DNA of 64,000 nucleotides. Source: CAIXSC01 sp046349915. Lineage in GTDB: Bacteria; Planctomycetota; Planctomycetia; Pirellulales; Pirellulaceae. The translations under genes were made by a program, and so were the position numbers. Location of the stretch: the NCBI GenBank assembly GCA_046349915.1, contig JAXMBL010000006.1:558001-622000 (forward strand), in the 5' to 3' direction. The notes under the pieces are model-generated. The model searched no databases, was not told where the DNA came from, and worked only from the letters and a program-made list of their open reading frames with translations. Numbering within the stretch: the stretch's first letter is position 1; the number at the start of each line of letters is the position of its first letter. Positions 46,532 to 55,716 of the stretch are shown one piece after another.

Positions 46532-47293
46532 TCATGTCCTCGTTCCAAGCCGCAGACGCACCAAGAGATCGTTCAACGCCTCTTGACCTCCCGGTGTCTC
46601 TGGCAAAGTCGTGACTTCGCCAGCAGTTCGTAGATGGCTGGTCAATCGCTCCACTTCGGATTCGTGAAACGTCAGGTCGGCGGCTGGAATCGTGCCTTGT
46701 TCGGGACCCGTGAGTTTCCTGGCAATCAAGTCGTCGATATAGCTCAGTCGTGCCTCGTCGTTGAGTGTCCGGAGATTTGCCTCCACGACCCCAGTCCGCA
46801 TCAAGTGAATTCCCGTCAGCAGCACTCGGTACACATATAGCAGTGGCTTCACGCGAGGTGGTTCCTCTTTACGGAACAACTTCCACTGGGTCTCGGCGAA
46901 TCCAAGATAGTGATGAACATGATGTCGGGTGATGCAACGAGCGGCGATGGCCTTGAGCTCTTCATGTGCGCGAGTCGTTGCAACCACCAGCGGCGAGAAG
47001 ATCTGCTCAAGCACGTATCCGTTCTTCTTGAGCACCATCAGGAAGAACTTACGAACGTCGTGAGTGACTAAATCAATCTCGACTCCTTCGTCGAAGCCGG
47101 AGCGTTCGACCGTCTCGCGTCCCTCCCTGAGCCCCACGACTTCCGCAAGCGGCAGCAGATGCGTTCCCCTCAAATCGTAGTCCGAATCAGGCGAGGGGAA
47201 TCCATACAGGTGGGCGCCGCTGATCGTGGCAAAAACCAAAGGAAACGGATGAGTTTGAACTTGTTTGTTCAAGAGTGCCGGGATATCGGTCAT
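46532..47293 (-). CDS. nucleotidyltransferase (RlaP/YcgL, COG3541-like)
   Basis: Start ATG 47293 overlaps the upstream stop by 4 bp (ATGA) and gives 253 residues. The nucleotidyltransferase signature is GAHLYGFPSPDSDYDLRGTH, with the paired Asp residues that bind metal, and a third acid is likely in the IDLVTHDV strand. A long helical C-terminus follows (KPLLYVYRVLLTGIHLMRTG). This family includes RlaP, found in RNA repair clusters, but no RtcB is visible here. It is a diverged paralogue of the gene directly upstream; both share the C-terminal helix pattern. Confidence 0.85.
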   Translation of the reverse strand: MTDIPALLNKQVQTHPFPLVFATISGAHLYGFPSPDSDYDLRGTHLLPLAEVVGLREGRETVERSGFDEGVEIDLVTHDVRKFFLMVLKKNGYVLEQIFSPLVVATTRAHEELKAIAARCITRHHVHHYLGFAETQWKLFRKEEPPRVKPLLYVYRVLLTGIHLMRTGVVEANLRTLNDEARLSYIDDLIARKLTGPEQGTIPAADLTFHESEVERLTSHLRTAGEVTTLPETPGGQEALNDLLVRLRLGTRT

Positions 47294-48345
47294 GGTAACT
47301 CCTCGTGAGTCGCGAGTCGGCGAGCGCGGATGAGCCACCGATTGGCTCGCTCATAATCGGGTTTCTCGGGCAGAGTGGTCGACGCGAAAGCCTGCTCGAA
47401 TTCGCGATGCAAAGACAATCGCAGCCGTTCCATCTCGTCCCACGGCATCTCGCCGCGCCGGATCGTCAACAATTCCTCGCGGTATTGTCCCACATGGACC
47501 GGGACATGGTGTTCACGCAAAGCGATGATCCCGGAGCGCAACAGACGAATCAGGTGCATCACGTGCTTCCATTTCACTCGACCCTGATTGCGAATGTCTG
47601 TCTGCATCTTCTTGAACTGAGACATCACGTAACCGTTAAACGTCTGGTAGACGATGCGCGACAGAAAAACCGACTTGATGGCGAGCAGTTCTTGCGCCAG
47701 CGGCGTAGCAGTTTCGACCAGTGGCGAGTAGAGGCATTCGAGCACATTGGGGTTCGCCTTGAGGGCCATGACGACAAACTTGCGAGCTTCCCAGTACGCC
47801 TCTTGCGTCGCTTCGTTTTCAAGTTGTTCGGGAACCCCATACAACGACCAATGCAACTCGGCGGGCGGCAAGTAGATGCCGCGCCGATCGGTGTCTGATT
47901 GGTCGGTATCAAGCCCAAAAGCTCGCGAGCCGACGACGCAACGAAAAATCACTCGTTTCCCTAGGGTCTCGTCCAGCGGAGAGAGACCGCCGCTAACGAT
48001 GTCGCCTAGCTTGAAGCGAGCTAGTGCGACAAGCTGCTCATGACGCACGGATACTTCATTCCCATCACCCATCCTAACTCGATACGCATGCTCTTGATCT
48101 GACGGAGACTTGACGACGACCCCTACCGCGCCGGAGGTAACGCCCGTCGGAAGACCTTCTACGTTTCTTGTTTTCTGCTCGGCGAAGTTCTCTGGATCTG
48201 TTTCCGCTGATTCCTCTGGATCTGTTTTTGGCGTTGGAGGATCTGACAAAAGGGCGGTTGCGACATGGCACGCCGTGTCTCGCACGACGACCTGAGTCCC
48301 AACGGGATAAATCAGACGGGGACTTTCATGAACATGATCGCGCAC
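47290..48345 (-). CDS. nucleotidyltransferase (RlaP-like) with N-terminal extension
   Basis: The 351-residue product has about 110 extra N-terminal residues with an acidic, Pro-rich linker (TDPEESAETDPENF) and a strand-rich segment (GTQVVVRDTACHVATALL, then GVVVKSPSDQEHAYRVRM) that looks like a small KOW/Tudor-like barrel. The catalytic domain has the motif VVGSRAFGLDTDQSDTDRRG with both Asp residues. The C-terminus parallels that of the downstream gene (KWKHVMHLIRLLRSGIIALR). The two genes overlap by 4 bp and are surely co-translated. They may form a heterodimer with distinct substrates. Confidence 0.85.
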   Translation of the reverse strand: MRDHVHESPRLIYPVGTQVVVRDTACHVATALLSDPPTPKTDPEESAETDPENFAEQKTRNVEGLPTGVTSGAVGVVVKSPSDQEHAYRVRMGDGNEVSVRHEQLVALARFKLGDIVSGGLSPLDETLGKRVIFRCVVGSRAFGLDTDQSDTDRRGIYLPPAELHWSLYGVPEQLENEATQEAYWEARKFVVMALKANPNVLECLYSPLVETATPLAQELLAIKSVFLSRIVYQTFNGYVMSQFKKMQTDIRNQGRVKWKHVMHLIRLLRSGIIALREHHVPVHVGQYREELLTIRRGEMPWDEMERLRLSLHREFEQAFASTTLPEKPDYERANRWLIRARRLATHEELP

Positions 48346-48413
48346 GACAGATCCTTTCGCCTGCGAATAAAGGCTGGTATCTCGTGGGGTAGCTCACAAG
48401 TATGAGAACACCG

Positions 48414-48836
48414 CTACTTCCAGAATTTCCACCAAGGTCGCGTGGCAGCGACCGAGCGACGTCGTTGTTGAGCTTCCGCTTCATAGGCCTTCAGCGTTTC
48501 GACAAACGCGTCGAGCGACACAAACTCCGAGACGACTTCGTGGGTCTCATGATCCCAGAAAAATACGGCTTCGGAGGCGCCTGTCAGGTCCAGGAAATAG
48601 GTGTCGCCGCAGGGACTAGTTCCAATTGCAAAGCGGTGTTCGCCCCAATCCTCGGCAAACTCTCCCTCGCGCAACTCGGCATTCCACGCCAACACATGGT
48701 CCCGATTGTCGCTCAAAGCGATTCGGGAATTGAGGTCTTGGGGATCGAGCGGATAAGTCAACATGAGGCTGCGGTATTGAGGCGGCAATGGGCGGCCCAG
48801 GTACTGCTCGATTGCGATCAAGTCATCGTCGGTCAT
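48414..48836 (-). CDS. SMI1/KNR4 (SUKH) family protein
   Basis: ATG 48836 follows GGAGG by 5 nt, and the product has 140 residues; earlier in-frame ATGs at 48848 and 48920 lack such a site. The SUKH core is visible in IEQYLGRPLPPQYRSLMLTY, followed by the strand pattern HRFAIGTSPCGDTYFLDLTG and AVFFWDHETHEVV. SUKH proteins are common as immunity proteins against nuclease-type toxins and as housekeeping regulators. No toxin gene is visible on either side. A WWKFW tail ends the protein. An orphan immunity or regulatory role cannot be resolved. Confidence 0.85.
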   Translation of the reverse strand: MTDDDLIAIEQYLGRPLPPQYRSLMLTYPLDPQDLNSRIALSDNRDHVLAWNAELREGEFAEDWGEHRFAIGTSPCGDTYFLDLTGASEAVFFWDHETHEVVSEFVSLDAFVETLKAYEAEAQQRRRSVAATRPWWKFWK

Positions 48837-49001
48837 CGGCGCCTCCATGTTGATCGTACAACAGAGCTTTGTCTCTGCTCGGGAGTTGCGATATTCAATT
48901 ACCAATCGAATCTCGGACAACTTCTACTTCGACACAGCGTTGAATGAGAGAACGACGGATTGTCATCCCGTCGTTCTCGAATCCATGGCGTTGGCACAGC
49001 A

Positions 49002-50303
49002 CTAAGCGATCTTCCACTTCGCTCGTGGTTCACGACTCAACAGTTGGTTCGCTTCATCGTCCCCCTCGAACTTCTCGAGAACGGGGTCCCAGCGCAAAGA
49101 GCGTCCCAGGCGGTAGCCGATGTTCGCCAAGTGGCAAATGGTGGCTGATCGATGTCCTGTCTCGGCCGTGCAAATACAGTCTTTGCCAGCCCGGATGCTA
49201 TCGAGCCAATTGCGATGGTGTTGGTTGGACGGATAGACACGCTGAGCTTGATCGTCGAGCGGCGATTCGAGGATCGAATTCGGTCGACTCGAAATCCCGC
49301 CGCGGCTGACCAGGATCGTGCCTTCCGTCCCTTCAAATACGCAGTCAGCCTTTACGTCTCCTTCAAATTCGTTATGGATCATGGTGACGCCGTTCGCGTA
49401 CACGAATCGAAGTCCCTTGCCTAACCCTGGTTTCTCGGGCGCGATCACTTGCACGGGTCCACTGGAATCCATCTTCATCGCCCATTGAGCGATATCGAAG
49501 TGATGAGCGCCCATGTCGGCGAGGCCACCGCCCGCGAACTCACGGTAAGCTCGCCATTGCGGAAAATGTTTATGGACTCCCTTGGGACACAATACCTCGT
49601 TGTAGGGGCGTTCGGGAGCGGGGCCGAGCCAGAAGTCCCAATCGGTCCCTTCAGGTATTTCTTGGGCGGGAAGATCGCACGGCTGAGCGGGCCCTCCGAC
49701 GCCAATGCGGATCGTCTTCAACTGGCCAATGCGGCCGTTCCACACATACTCGACCGCCTTACGAAAATGTCCGCCAAACTCGCTGCGTTGTTGACTGCCC
49801 GTCTGGAAGATCACTTTTCCTTTTGCCACTTCGTCGACAATCCACCGACCCTCGGCGACGTTGTGCGTGAGCGGCTTCTCGCAATAGATGTGTTTGCCTG
49901 CGCGAGCGGCCAGGACGCACGGGATGGCGTGCCAATGGTCGGGGGTTGCGATCACGACGGCATCGAGTCCTGGCAAAGCCAGTAATTCGCGGAAGTCAGC
50001 GAGATTCTTGACGCCACGGAACTCGCCACTCTTCGTGCGTTGAGCATATCGCTTCGCCACGGTTTCCATGGCGCTGTCGCGTCGCTCCTTGACCACGTCG
50101 CAAACCGCGACCACCTCGACGTCACCCTGTCCTAACAATCCGCCCAAGTGGCCGCGGCCCATCGTTCCGACACCGATGAAACCGACATTGAGCCGATCAC
50201 TGGGCGCCGCCCGAGCAACTCGCTGAGTCACGCCTACGATGGGGAGTTGCGAGGCGGCAGCCGTAAGCGCCGAATAGCGAAGGAATTGACGTCGCGAAAA
50301 CAT
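49002..50303 (-). CDS. Gfo/Idh/MocA family oxidoreductase with Tat leader
   Basis: Start ATG 50303 follows a GGAGA site and gives 433 residues. A twin-arginine leader (FSRRQFLRYSALTAAASQLP) is followed by the Rossmann motif NVGFIGVGTMGRGHLGG, and EKPLTHNVAEGRWIVDE holds the usual catalytic lysine. A C-terminal strand-rich domain is typical of the family. These NAD(P)-dependent enzymes act on sugars and related compounds. Tat-exported members are greatly expanded in planctomycetes. An open frame extends to 50663, overlapping the divergent DUF1501 gene, but the leader and site fix the start. Substrate unknown. Confidence 0.92.
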   Translation of the reverse strand: MFSRRQFLRYSALTAAASQLPIVGVTQRVARAAPSDRLNVGFIGVGTMGRGHLGGLLGQGDVEVVAVCDVVKERRDSAMETVAKRYAQRTKSGEFRGVKNLADFRELLALPGLDAVVIATPDHWHAIPCVLAARAGKHIYCEKPLTHNVAEGRWIVDEVAKGKVIFQTGSQQRSEFGGHFRKAVEYVWNGRIGQLKTIRIGVGGPAQPCDLPAQEIPEGTDWDFWLGPAPERPYNEVLCPKGVHKHFPQWRAYREFAGGGLADMGAHHFDIAQWAMKMDSSGPVQVIAPEKPGLGKGLRFVYANGVTMIHNEFEGDVKADCVFEGTEGTILVSRGGISSRPNSILESPLDDQAQRVYPSNQHHRNWLDSIRAGKDCICTAETGHRSATICHLANIGYRLGRSLRWDPVLEKFEGDDEANQLLSREPRAKWKIA

Positions 50304-50450
50304 GAGCAAATCTCCGGGAGAGTACGAAGGGTGACGCGAGGAGTATTGTCGAGTGCGAACGACGATTGTCGGTGTGACAATTTGTGCGAGTGATTTTAAC
50401 AGATTATGTTGTGGCGAGTCACAGCGTTCGCTCAGCGGGAGGATGATCAC

Positions 50451-51893
50451 GTGTGGACGATCCATGGACCTCGAAGTCGGCTTTGCGATGGCCTGTCGCG
50501 GCGTGAGTTGCTGTCGGTGGGAGGGCTCTCGCTGCTGGGGTTGAATCTCGCCGATTGGCTGCGCGCGGCGCCGCAGCGCGGGTTGGACTCGTCGGGGATG
50601 GGGCCAGGATTTGGGCGAGCTGATTCCGTGGTGCTCATCCATCTCCAAGGTTCCCCCAGTCATATCGACTTGTGGGACCCGAAGCCCGATGCGCCGGCGG
50701 AGATTCGCGGTGAGTTCCGGCCGATCGACACTCGCACTCCTGGTCTATGGCTCGGCGAGGTGCTTCCCAAGATCGCTCAGCAATCACAGCATTTCTCGCT
50801 GGTACGCTCGATCGGAGTCGACCCGAAGGGACTTCGCAATCATGGCGCCGCGATCTACATGCTGTTGACCGGGCACGATCCCACCAATTTCTCGCCGACG
50901 GGGTTAGCACAACCTCCCTCGCGCAATGATTTGCCGTCGATCGGCGCGAATGTCGCTCGCTACCGACCGCCGATAGCGGGTGCGTTCGCTAATGTCGCCG
51001 TCTGTGGACCCGTGTTGGAGGGAAAGGAAGTCGGGGTCGCTCAGTCGGCAGGTTTGCTTGGTCCCGCTTACGACCCCTTTCGCATGTACGATGACGCCAC
51101 GCGGCCTCTGCGACCTACTGGCCTGCAGCTTCCGGCCGATGTGTCGCTGGATCGATTGACGTCGCGCCTTGATCTGCGCCGAGTCCTCGACCAGCACGCG
51201 GATGAATTGCGTCGTCGTCAATCGACCTTCGATTCACATTACGATGCGGCGCTTTCGCTGCTGCAATCCCCACGAGTGGCGACTGCTTTTCGCTTGGAAC
51301 AAGAGTCGGAGGCTTTACGCAATCGCTATGGGATAACTCGCTTTGGCCAGAGTCTCCTGCTTGCGCGACGCCTGGTGGAAGCGGGGACTCGGTTCATCCA
51401 AGTGACATGGCCGGCGAGGTCGGACGACGAACCGGTCGCGGGCCCTGATGGTTCATGGGACACGCATCGCAATAATTTTACGACGCTTCGCGAACATCGC
51501 TGTCCCGTGTTCGACCACTCGTTGTCTGGTTTTATCGAAGATTTGGCCGCGCGGGGATTGCTCGAGAGGACGCTGGTGGTAGCGGTTGGCGAGTTTGGTC
51601 GGTCGCCCAAGATCGGGGCGCCTACCACCGACAATGTTGGGCCGGGAGGTCGCGATCATTGGCCCGAGTGTTACAGTTTTTTGATCGCAGGCGGTGGTGT
51701 TCGTCCAGGACAGGTCTACGGTCAGTCGGACCGACATGGCGCTTGGCCGAAGCTTGATCCCGTTCATCCCTATGACTTGGTCGCTACCATCTACCACGCC
51801 GTTGGCATTGATCCCTCCACGGAGTACTTGGATACGTTGCGCCGGCCGAGACGTCTCGTGCAGCGCGGCCGCCCGCTCACCGCGTTGTTCTAA
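50451..51893 (+). CDS. DUF1501 protein
   Basis: I choose GTG 50451, which follows GGGAGG by 8 nt; ATG 50406 is also in frame. The product has 480 residues. The leader contains the usual CDGLSRRELLSVGGLSLLGL twin-arginine motif. Family segments are VVLIHLQGSPSHIDLWDPKP, RFIQVTWPARSDDEPVAGPD and LVVAVGEFGRSPKIGAPTTD, followed by GGRDHWPECYSFLIAGGGVR. It is divergent from the Gfo/Idh/MocA gene and 32 bp from the end of the kinase gene on the other strand. No DUF1549 partner is adjacent. Exported; function unproven. Confidence 0.9.
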   Translation: MWTIHGPRSRLCDGLSRRELLSVGGLSLLGLNLADWLRAAPQRGLDSSGMGPGFGRADSVVLIHLQGSPSHIDLWDPKPDAPAEIRGEFRPIDTRTPGLWLGEVLPKIAQQSQHFSLVRSIGVDPKGLRNHGAAIYMLLTGHDPTNFSPTGLAQPPSRNDLPSIGANVARYRPPIAGAFANVAVCGPVLEGKEVGVAQSAGLLGPAYDPFRMYDDATRPLRPTGLQLPADVSLDRLTSRLDLRRVLDQHADELRRRQSTFDSHYDAALSLLQSPRVATAFRLEQESEALRNRYGITRFGQSLLLARRLVEAGTRFIQVTWPARSDDEPVAGPDGSWDTHRNNFTTLREHRCPVFDHSLSGFIEDLAARGLLERTLVVAVGEFGRSPKIGAPTTDNVGPGGRDHWPECYSFLIAGGGVRPGQVYGQSDRHGAWPKLDPVHPYDLVATIYHAVGIDPSTEYLDTLRRPRRLVQRGRPLTALF

Positions 51894-51925
51894 AGTCCGA
51901 TAAAGGATGTCGCCAGTCGGCCACG

Positions 51926-54772
51926 CTAGAAAGTTCCGCCGGTGTTTCCGAGTGACTGGGGTCGCCTTCGTTTGGTCAATTCTTGGCTCCAGTGATTCAA
52001 TTCCGTGGGACGATTCCAGGCACTGAATAGCTGGACGATTCGGTGACAGCATTGCCAAATGCAAACTCGCTCGACTTCAGGCATCGACCCCTCCAGTTCT
52101 TCGAGTCGCTTATACGCTTCCAAGAGCAGTGGCTCGGCCTCGGCGTACTTCTTCTGCTTCAACAGCGCATCCCCTGCCAAGGACTGTAGGTTGGCGGTCT
52201 TCCAGTCATTGGGCGAGAGCTCGCGATAGAGGGCCAATGACTCCAACAGCAACTCGGCGGCCTCGCGGATGCTCAATCGCGCCAAGCTGCGATAGCCAGC
52301 GCAATAGGTTGCTCGTGCAAGCAATTTGCGGTCCTGATTCGGCGACGACCGTAGTTCTTCCAAGATAGGCTGGTAGCACGCGCCCAGGTCGACGGCGAAT
52401 GCCGTATCCGCAGCACAATGCCCATGCGAATCGGCATAGTTTTGGTACGCCTCTTCGAGGATTGTGCGAGCCTCTTCGGATCGCCGAAGTTTCTGGAGGG
52501 CGGACGCATAGCCTTTGGCGACTCCGACTCCGACGTAGTAATCCGAACCTGTCACCCCTTTGACCGCCGTCCAGGTTTGGTCAAACACTAGCAACGCCTC
52601 CGGCAAACGTTCCGCCATCACAAGTCCCTCCGCCAGGTCTGCCCGTCGCTGAAGTACGGCAACGTTTGTGGCGCCAAACTTGTTCTCGAATCGGGCCAGA
52701 GCCGATCGTTGTCTTTCGATCGCTTCTTCATGCCGACCCAATCGATGCAGCAGGGCGACAAATTCCCTGCGTTTGGATTCCAGATTCAGGTCGAACGAGT
52801 CGCTACGGACGTTGGCCTCCAGAAGGGGCAGCACGCGCCGCATCGACGTCGCGGCTTCCTGAGTCTGGCCCTTGGTCGCACTGACTCGCGCAATTTGCCA
52901 CTCCACCTCCAGCGCCTTGGGGTGATCGGCCCCAAGTTCCTGATGATATAGAACTAACGCCCGCCGCAAGAACTCCAAGACGATCTGGTGGTCCTTGCCA
53001 GTCCCATTGAAGCGATTGCCGACCAAGGCCAGAATTTCCGCCTGGACCAGTGGTTTGTTCGAGACAGCCGCGTCTATCTTGTCGACCGCAAGATCTGACG
53101 CGACTCGATCCAACAACGCGCGAAGGGTGGGGTTGTTAACTGGCGATTGACCGCTTGGGGAAACCGGCGCCATGTCATCAATGGGCCGAAAAAGATTCTG
53201 CTTGAGAAACGTAAACATGGCGTCGGACTGCTGCTTTGCTTCCAGCACTTCCTGCCTTTTCTTCTCGGAGTCTCTGTATGCCTCGTCGAGGTCCGCGTTG
53301 AGGTTCCGCAGTGCGTCGGTAGCTTGAAGCAGGTGCTGATTGGTCGTCGCCAGGGAATGATTCTTCGAAGACAACAACCATGCTCCAGACAGTGAGGTCA
53401 ACATGGCCACAATGACCGCCGCGCCGAAGGCGCCGCTCTGAGCGGGATGTTGAGTCATCCAACGCCGAACTCTTGTGGCCAGCGTGTCGCGGTGAACCGA
53501 TACGGGCTGGTCAATCGCCCAACGTTCCAAGTCGTCTGCCAGGGCAAGTGCCGAAGCGTAACGATCTTTGGGCGCCATGGCGAGCGCCTTCCGAGCGATG
53601 GCGACCAGTGCGGGCGGGGTATTCGATTTGATTTCCGACCACGCAATGGAGCCCGCCTTAACTCGTTCGAGAACCTGGGAAACGTCGTCGCCTGGCACTG
53701 GCGCTTTTCCAGTAAGTATGAAGAAGAGGTTTGTCCCCAGGCCGTAGATATCGCAAGGGAAACCGATCTGGCCTGGGTCGCCTGATGCCTGCTCAGGGCT
53801 CATATACGGCGGCGTACCGATGCACTCGGCGGCGCGGGTCTCGCTCGGGATTCTCATAGGTCTCGTTTGAGCACAGGGAAAGTCTTCCGGCTCGGTCGAC
53901 TGCGAACAACGTTTGGCCATCCCCCAGTCTATGACCAGTGTTTCTCCAAATAGGCCCAGCATTATGTTGTCCGGCTTGAGATCTCGATGCAGAATGCCCC
54001 GGCTGTGGGCAAAGGCGATAGTATTACACACGTCAATGAGGCGTCGAAGCAGCTTTCGGAACTCAAGTCCCTGGAAGTCGCGCGGAGTCCCCTCGTGAAA
54101 ACGCCGACACACGTCGCGCAAGTTCTCGCCGCGTACGAATCTCATCGCATAGTAGGGATGTCCATTCTCTCGTTCGCCACGAACGTATACAGGAACAACC
54201 CCAGGGTGCTCCAAGGAACTGGTGACTTCCGCTTCCAGGAGAAATCGTTGGCGAATTGTTGCTTCCTCGCGGAACTTCGACTGCAGTTCCTTGACCGCAA
54301 CTTCACGACCTAAGGTTGCATCGTACACAAGATGTACTTGTCCGATTCCCCCGCGTGCATGCTCGCGCAACCATCGTAGTTCGGTTTGTGCGATCCCCGC
54401 GCGGAATGTCGCGTCAGGGTTTTCGTGGACTTCGGAACCCGAGCGAAACGATTGTCCCTCTTGGCGATTCCTTGCCGTGACGACGGAACCCGTCAAGCCT
54501 CCTCGCGCGAACGAGTTCTTCAAGAACTGAATCAGCGACTGAATGGCTTGCAACTTGTCGGTGCTCGGCGTCTCCCAATCGATCTTGCCGAGCGACATGA
54601 GTTCCTCGACAAGGGGAAGTCGCGACCTCAAGTACTCCCGACACTTGCCGCAATGTGCGACATGCTTTTCCCACGCTTCACCCAATCCGTCGCTTGACTC
54701 GCCTGCGTCGCTTCCGCTGGCGAGAAACCGCTCGATATCTTCTGCTGTCGGGCACTTGTCCTGAAGAGACAT
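51926..54772 (-). CDS. Ser/Thr kinase with zinc anti-sigma-like motif and TPRs
   Basis: The 948-residue product opens with a HxxxCxxC motif (His37, Cys41, Cys44 in EKHVAHCGKCREYL), the signature of zinc anti-sigma domains. A kinase follows at about residues 130-440: ARGGIGQVHLVYD, VAVKELQSKF, HRDLKPDN and IDWGMAKR. The DWG in place of DFG is a known planctomycete variant. A membrane segment (SGAFGAAVIVAMLTSLSGAW) near residue 455 is followed by a coiled-coil and several tetratricopeptide-like helix pairs to the C-terminus. The ECF gene lies 57 bp upstream on the same strand. The protein could bind the sigma factor with its zinc domain and respond by phosphorylation. Confidence 0.92.
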   Translation of the reverse strand: MSLQDKCPTAEDIERFLASGSDAGESSDGLGEAWEKHVAHCGKCREYLRSRLPLVEELMSLGKIDWETPSTDKLQAIQSLIQFLKNSFARGGLTGSVVTARNRQEGQSFRSGSEVHENPDATFRAGIAQTELRWLREHARGGIGQVHLVYDATLGREVAVKELQSKFREEATIRQRFLLEAEVTSSLEHPGVVPVYVRGERENGHPYYAMRFVRGENLRDVCRRFHEGTPRDFQGLEFRKLLRRLIDVCNTIAFAHSRGILHRDLKPDNIMLGLFGETLVIDWGMAKRCSQSTEPEDFPCAQTRPMRIPSETRAAECIGTPPYMSPEQASGDPGQIGFPCDIYGLGTNLFFILTGKAPVPGDDVSQVLERVKAGSIAWSEIKSNTPPALVAIARKALAMAPKDRYASALALADDLERWAIDQPVSVHRDTLATRVRRWMTQHPAQSGAFGAAVIVAMLTSLSGAWLLSSKNHSLATTNQHLLQATDALRNLNADLDEAYRDSEKKRQEVLEAKQQSDAMFTFLKQNLFRPIDDMAPVSPSGQSPVNNPTLRALLDRVASDLAVDKIDAAVSNKPLVQAEILALVGNRFNGTGKDHQIVLEFLRRALVLYHQELGADHPKALEVEWQIARVSATKGQTQEAATSMRRVLPLLEANVRSDSFDLNLESKRREFVALLHRLGRHEEAIERQRSALARFENKFGATNVAVLQRRADLAEGLVMAERLPEALLVFDQTWTAVKGVTGSDYYVGVGVAKGYASALQKLRRSEEARTILEEAYQNYADSHGHCAADTAFAVDLGACYQPILEELRSSPNQDRKLLARATYCAGYRSLARLSIREAAELLLESLALYRELSPNDWKTANLQSLAGDALLKQKKYAEAEPLLLEAYKRLEELEGSMPEVERVCIWQCCHRIVQLFSAWNRPTELNHWSQELTKRRRPQSLGNTGGTF

Positions 54773-54829
54773 TGGGAGCGAGCTCCTGAATATTGGGGAT
54801 TGCCAGCGAGGTAAGCGTTCGAGGCAGCC

Positions 54830-55390
54830 TCAATTCCACAATCCGTCCAGCTCGTCGCGCAATCGGCGAAGCACTCGATGTTGGGCGATGTAGACGGCAT
54901 TTTCTGACAAGCCCAGATGTTCGGCGGCTTCCGCCGCGGTCTGTCCCTCGACAACACACAACCAGCACGCTCTCCATGTGGCCTCCCGGAAGTCCGTTCG
55001 CATCACCTCCAGGGCGCGCCTCACCAGTTGCTGCCTGTACTCGCGTTCCCAAAATGGGTCGTCTTGGTCGTCCGCAACCGACTCGATATCAATCGTTGAA
55101 ACTGCCGAAGCGCGGGACTTCTGCTTCAATACATCCCGCCATCGATTCAACAACACCGTCTTGAGCCAGGATCGAAAACGAAGCGTCGAATCGTATTCAA
55201 ACTCGGGGATCTTACGAAGCAACATCAACATGACGTCCTGAACCAGATCCGTTGCTTCGTCGTGACGCAATCCCGCACGCGACGCCCACTGAAACAAGAG
55301 TGGAGTATAGAGTTCGATAAAGCGATTCCAATCCTCTCCATTGGGCGATTTCCGCAGACGTAGCAACAGACTCGCAGAGGTGGGTTCCAT
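54830..55390 (-). CDS. ECF-type sigma factor, first gene of the kinase operon
   Basis: Start ATG 55390 gives 186 residues beginning MEPTSASLLLRLRKSPNGED, the usual planctomycete ECF opening; a longer frame to 55426 exists. Region 2 spans about residues 30-90 (ATDLVQDVMLMLLRKIPEFE, then YDSTLRFRSWLKTVLLNRW), and region 4 about residues 135-180 (GQTAAEAAEHLGLSENAVYI). The kinase with a zinc motif follows after 57 bp. This sigma/kinase order is a recognised planctomycete pattern. The DNA target is unknown. Confidence 0.92.
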   Translation of the reverse strand: MEPTSASLLLRLRKSPNGEDWNRFIELYTPLLFQWASRAGLRHDEATDLVQDVMLMLLRKIPEFEYDSTLRFRSWLKTVLLNRWRDVLKQKSRASAVSTIDIESVADDQDDPFWEREYRQQLVRRALEVMRTDFREATWRACWLCVVEGQTAAEAAEHLGLSENAVYIAQHRVLRRLRDELDGLWN

Positions 55391-55716
55391 GCCGGGATTA
55401 TCGACAGTCCAGGCGGGTTTCGGCAAGAACTTGCAGCCAAAGATCCTCGCCAGCCTGTGGATTCAAGCCTGATCTTCGCGGGACTGCCGCAGCCTCGAGT
55501 GGGTTATCGCTAGGCGGGAGGATCTAGGCCGGGAAAGAAATTCGCATTTTCCTGAAAGAACATCGCCAGGGAGTCGTACCAGCAATGCCGTGAGAGTCGG
55601 GTTGTTGTTTTGCCCAGTCGGCGGAAGTCGGCTTGGGAAGCCAGCCCAGACGGCGTCGAGGTGTCATATTCCCGGAAAATTTCCTGTTCCACGCCTTATT
55701 CGAATTGGAGTGCCCA
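55391..55716. other. intergenic region between divergent genes
   Basis: The 326 bp between the ECF gene and the beta-helix gene must contain both promoters. I see no supported gene or repeat. Confidence 0.5.
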
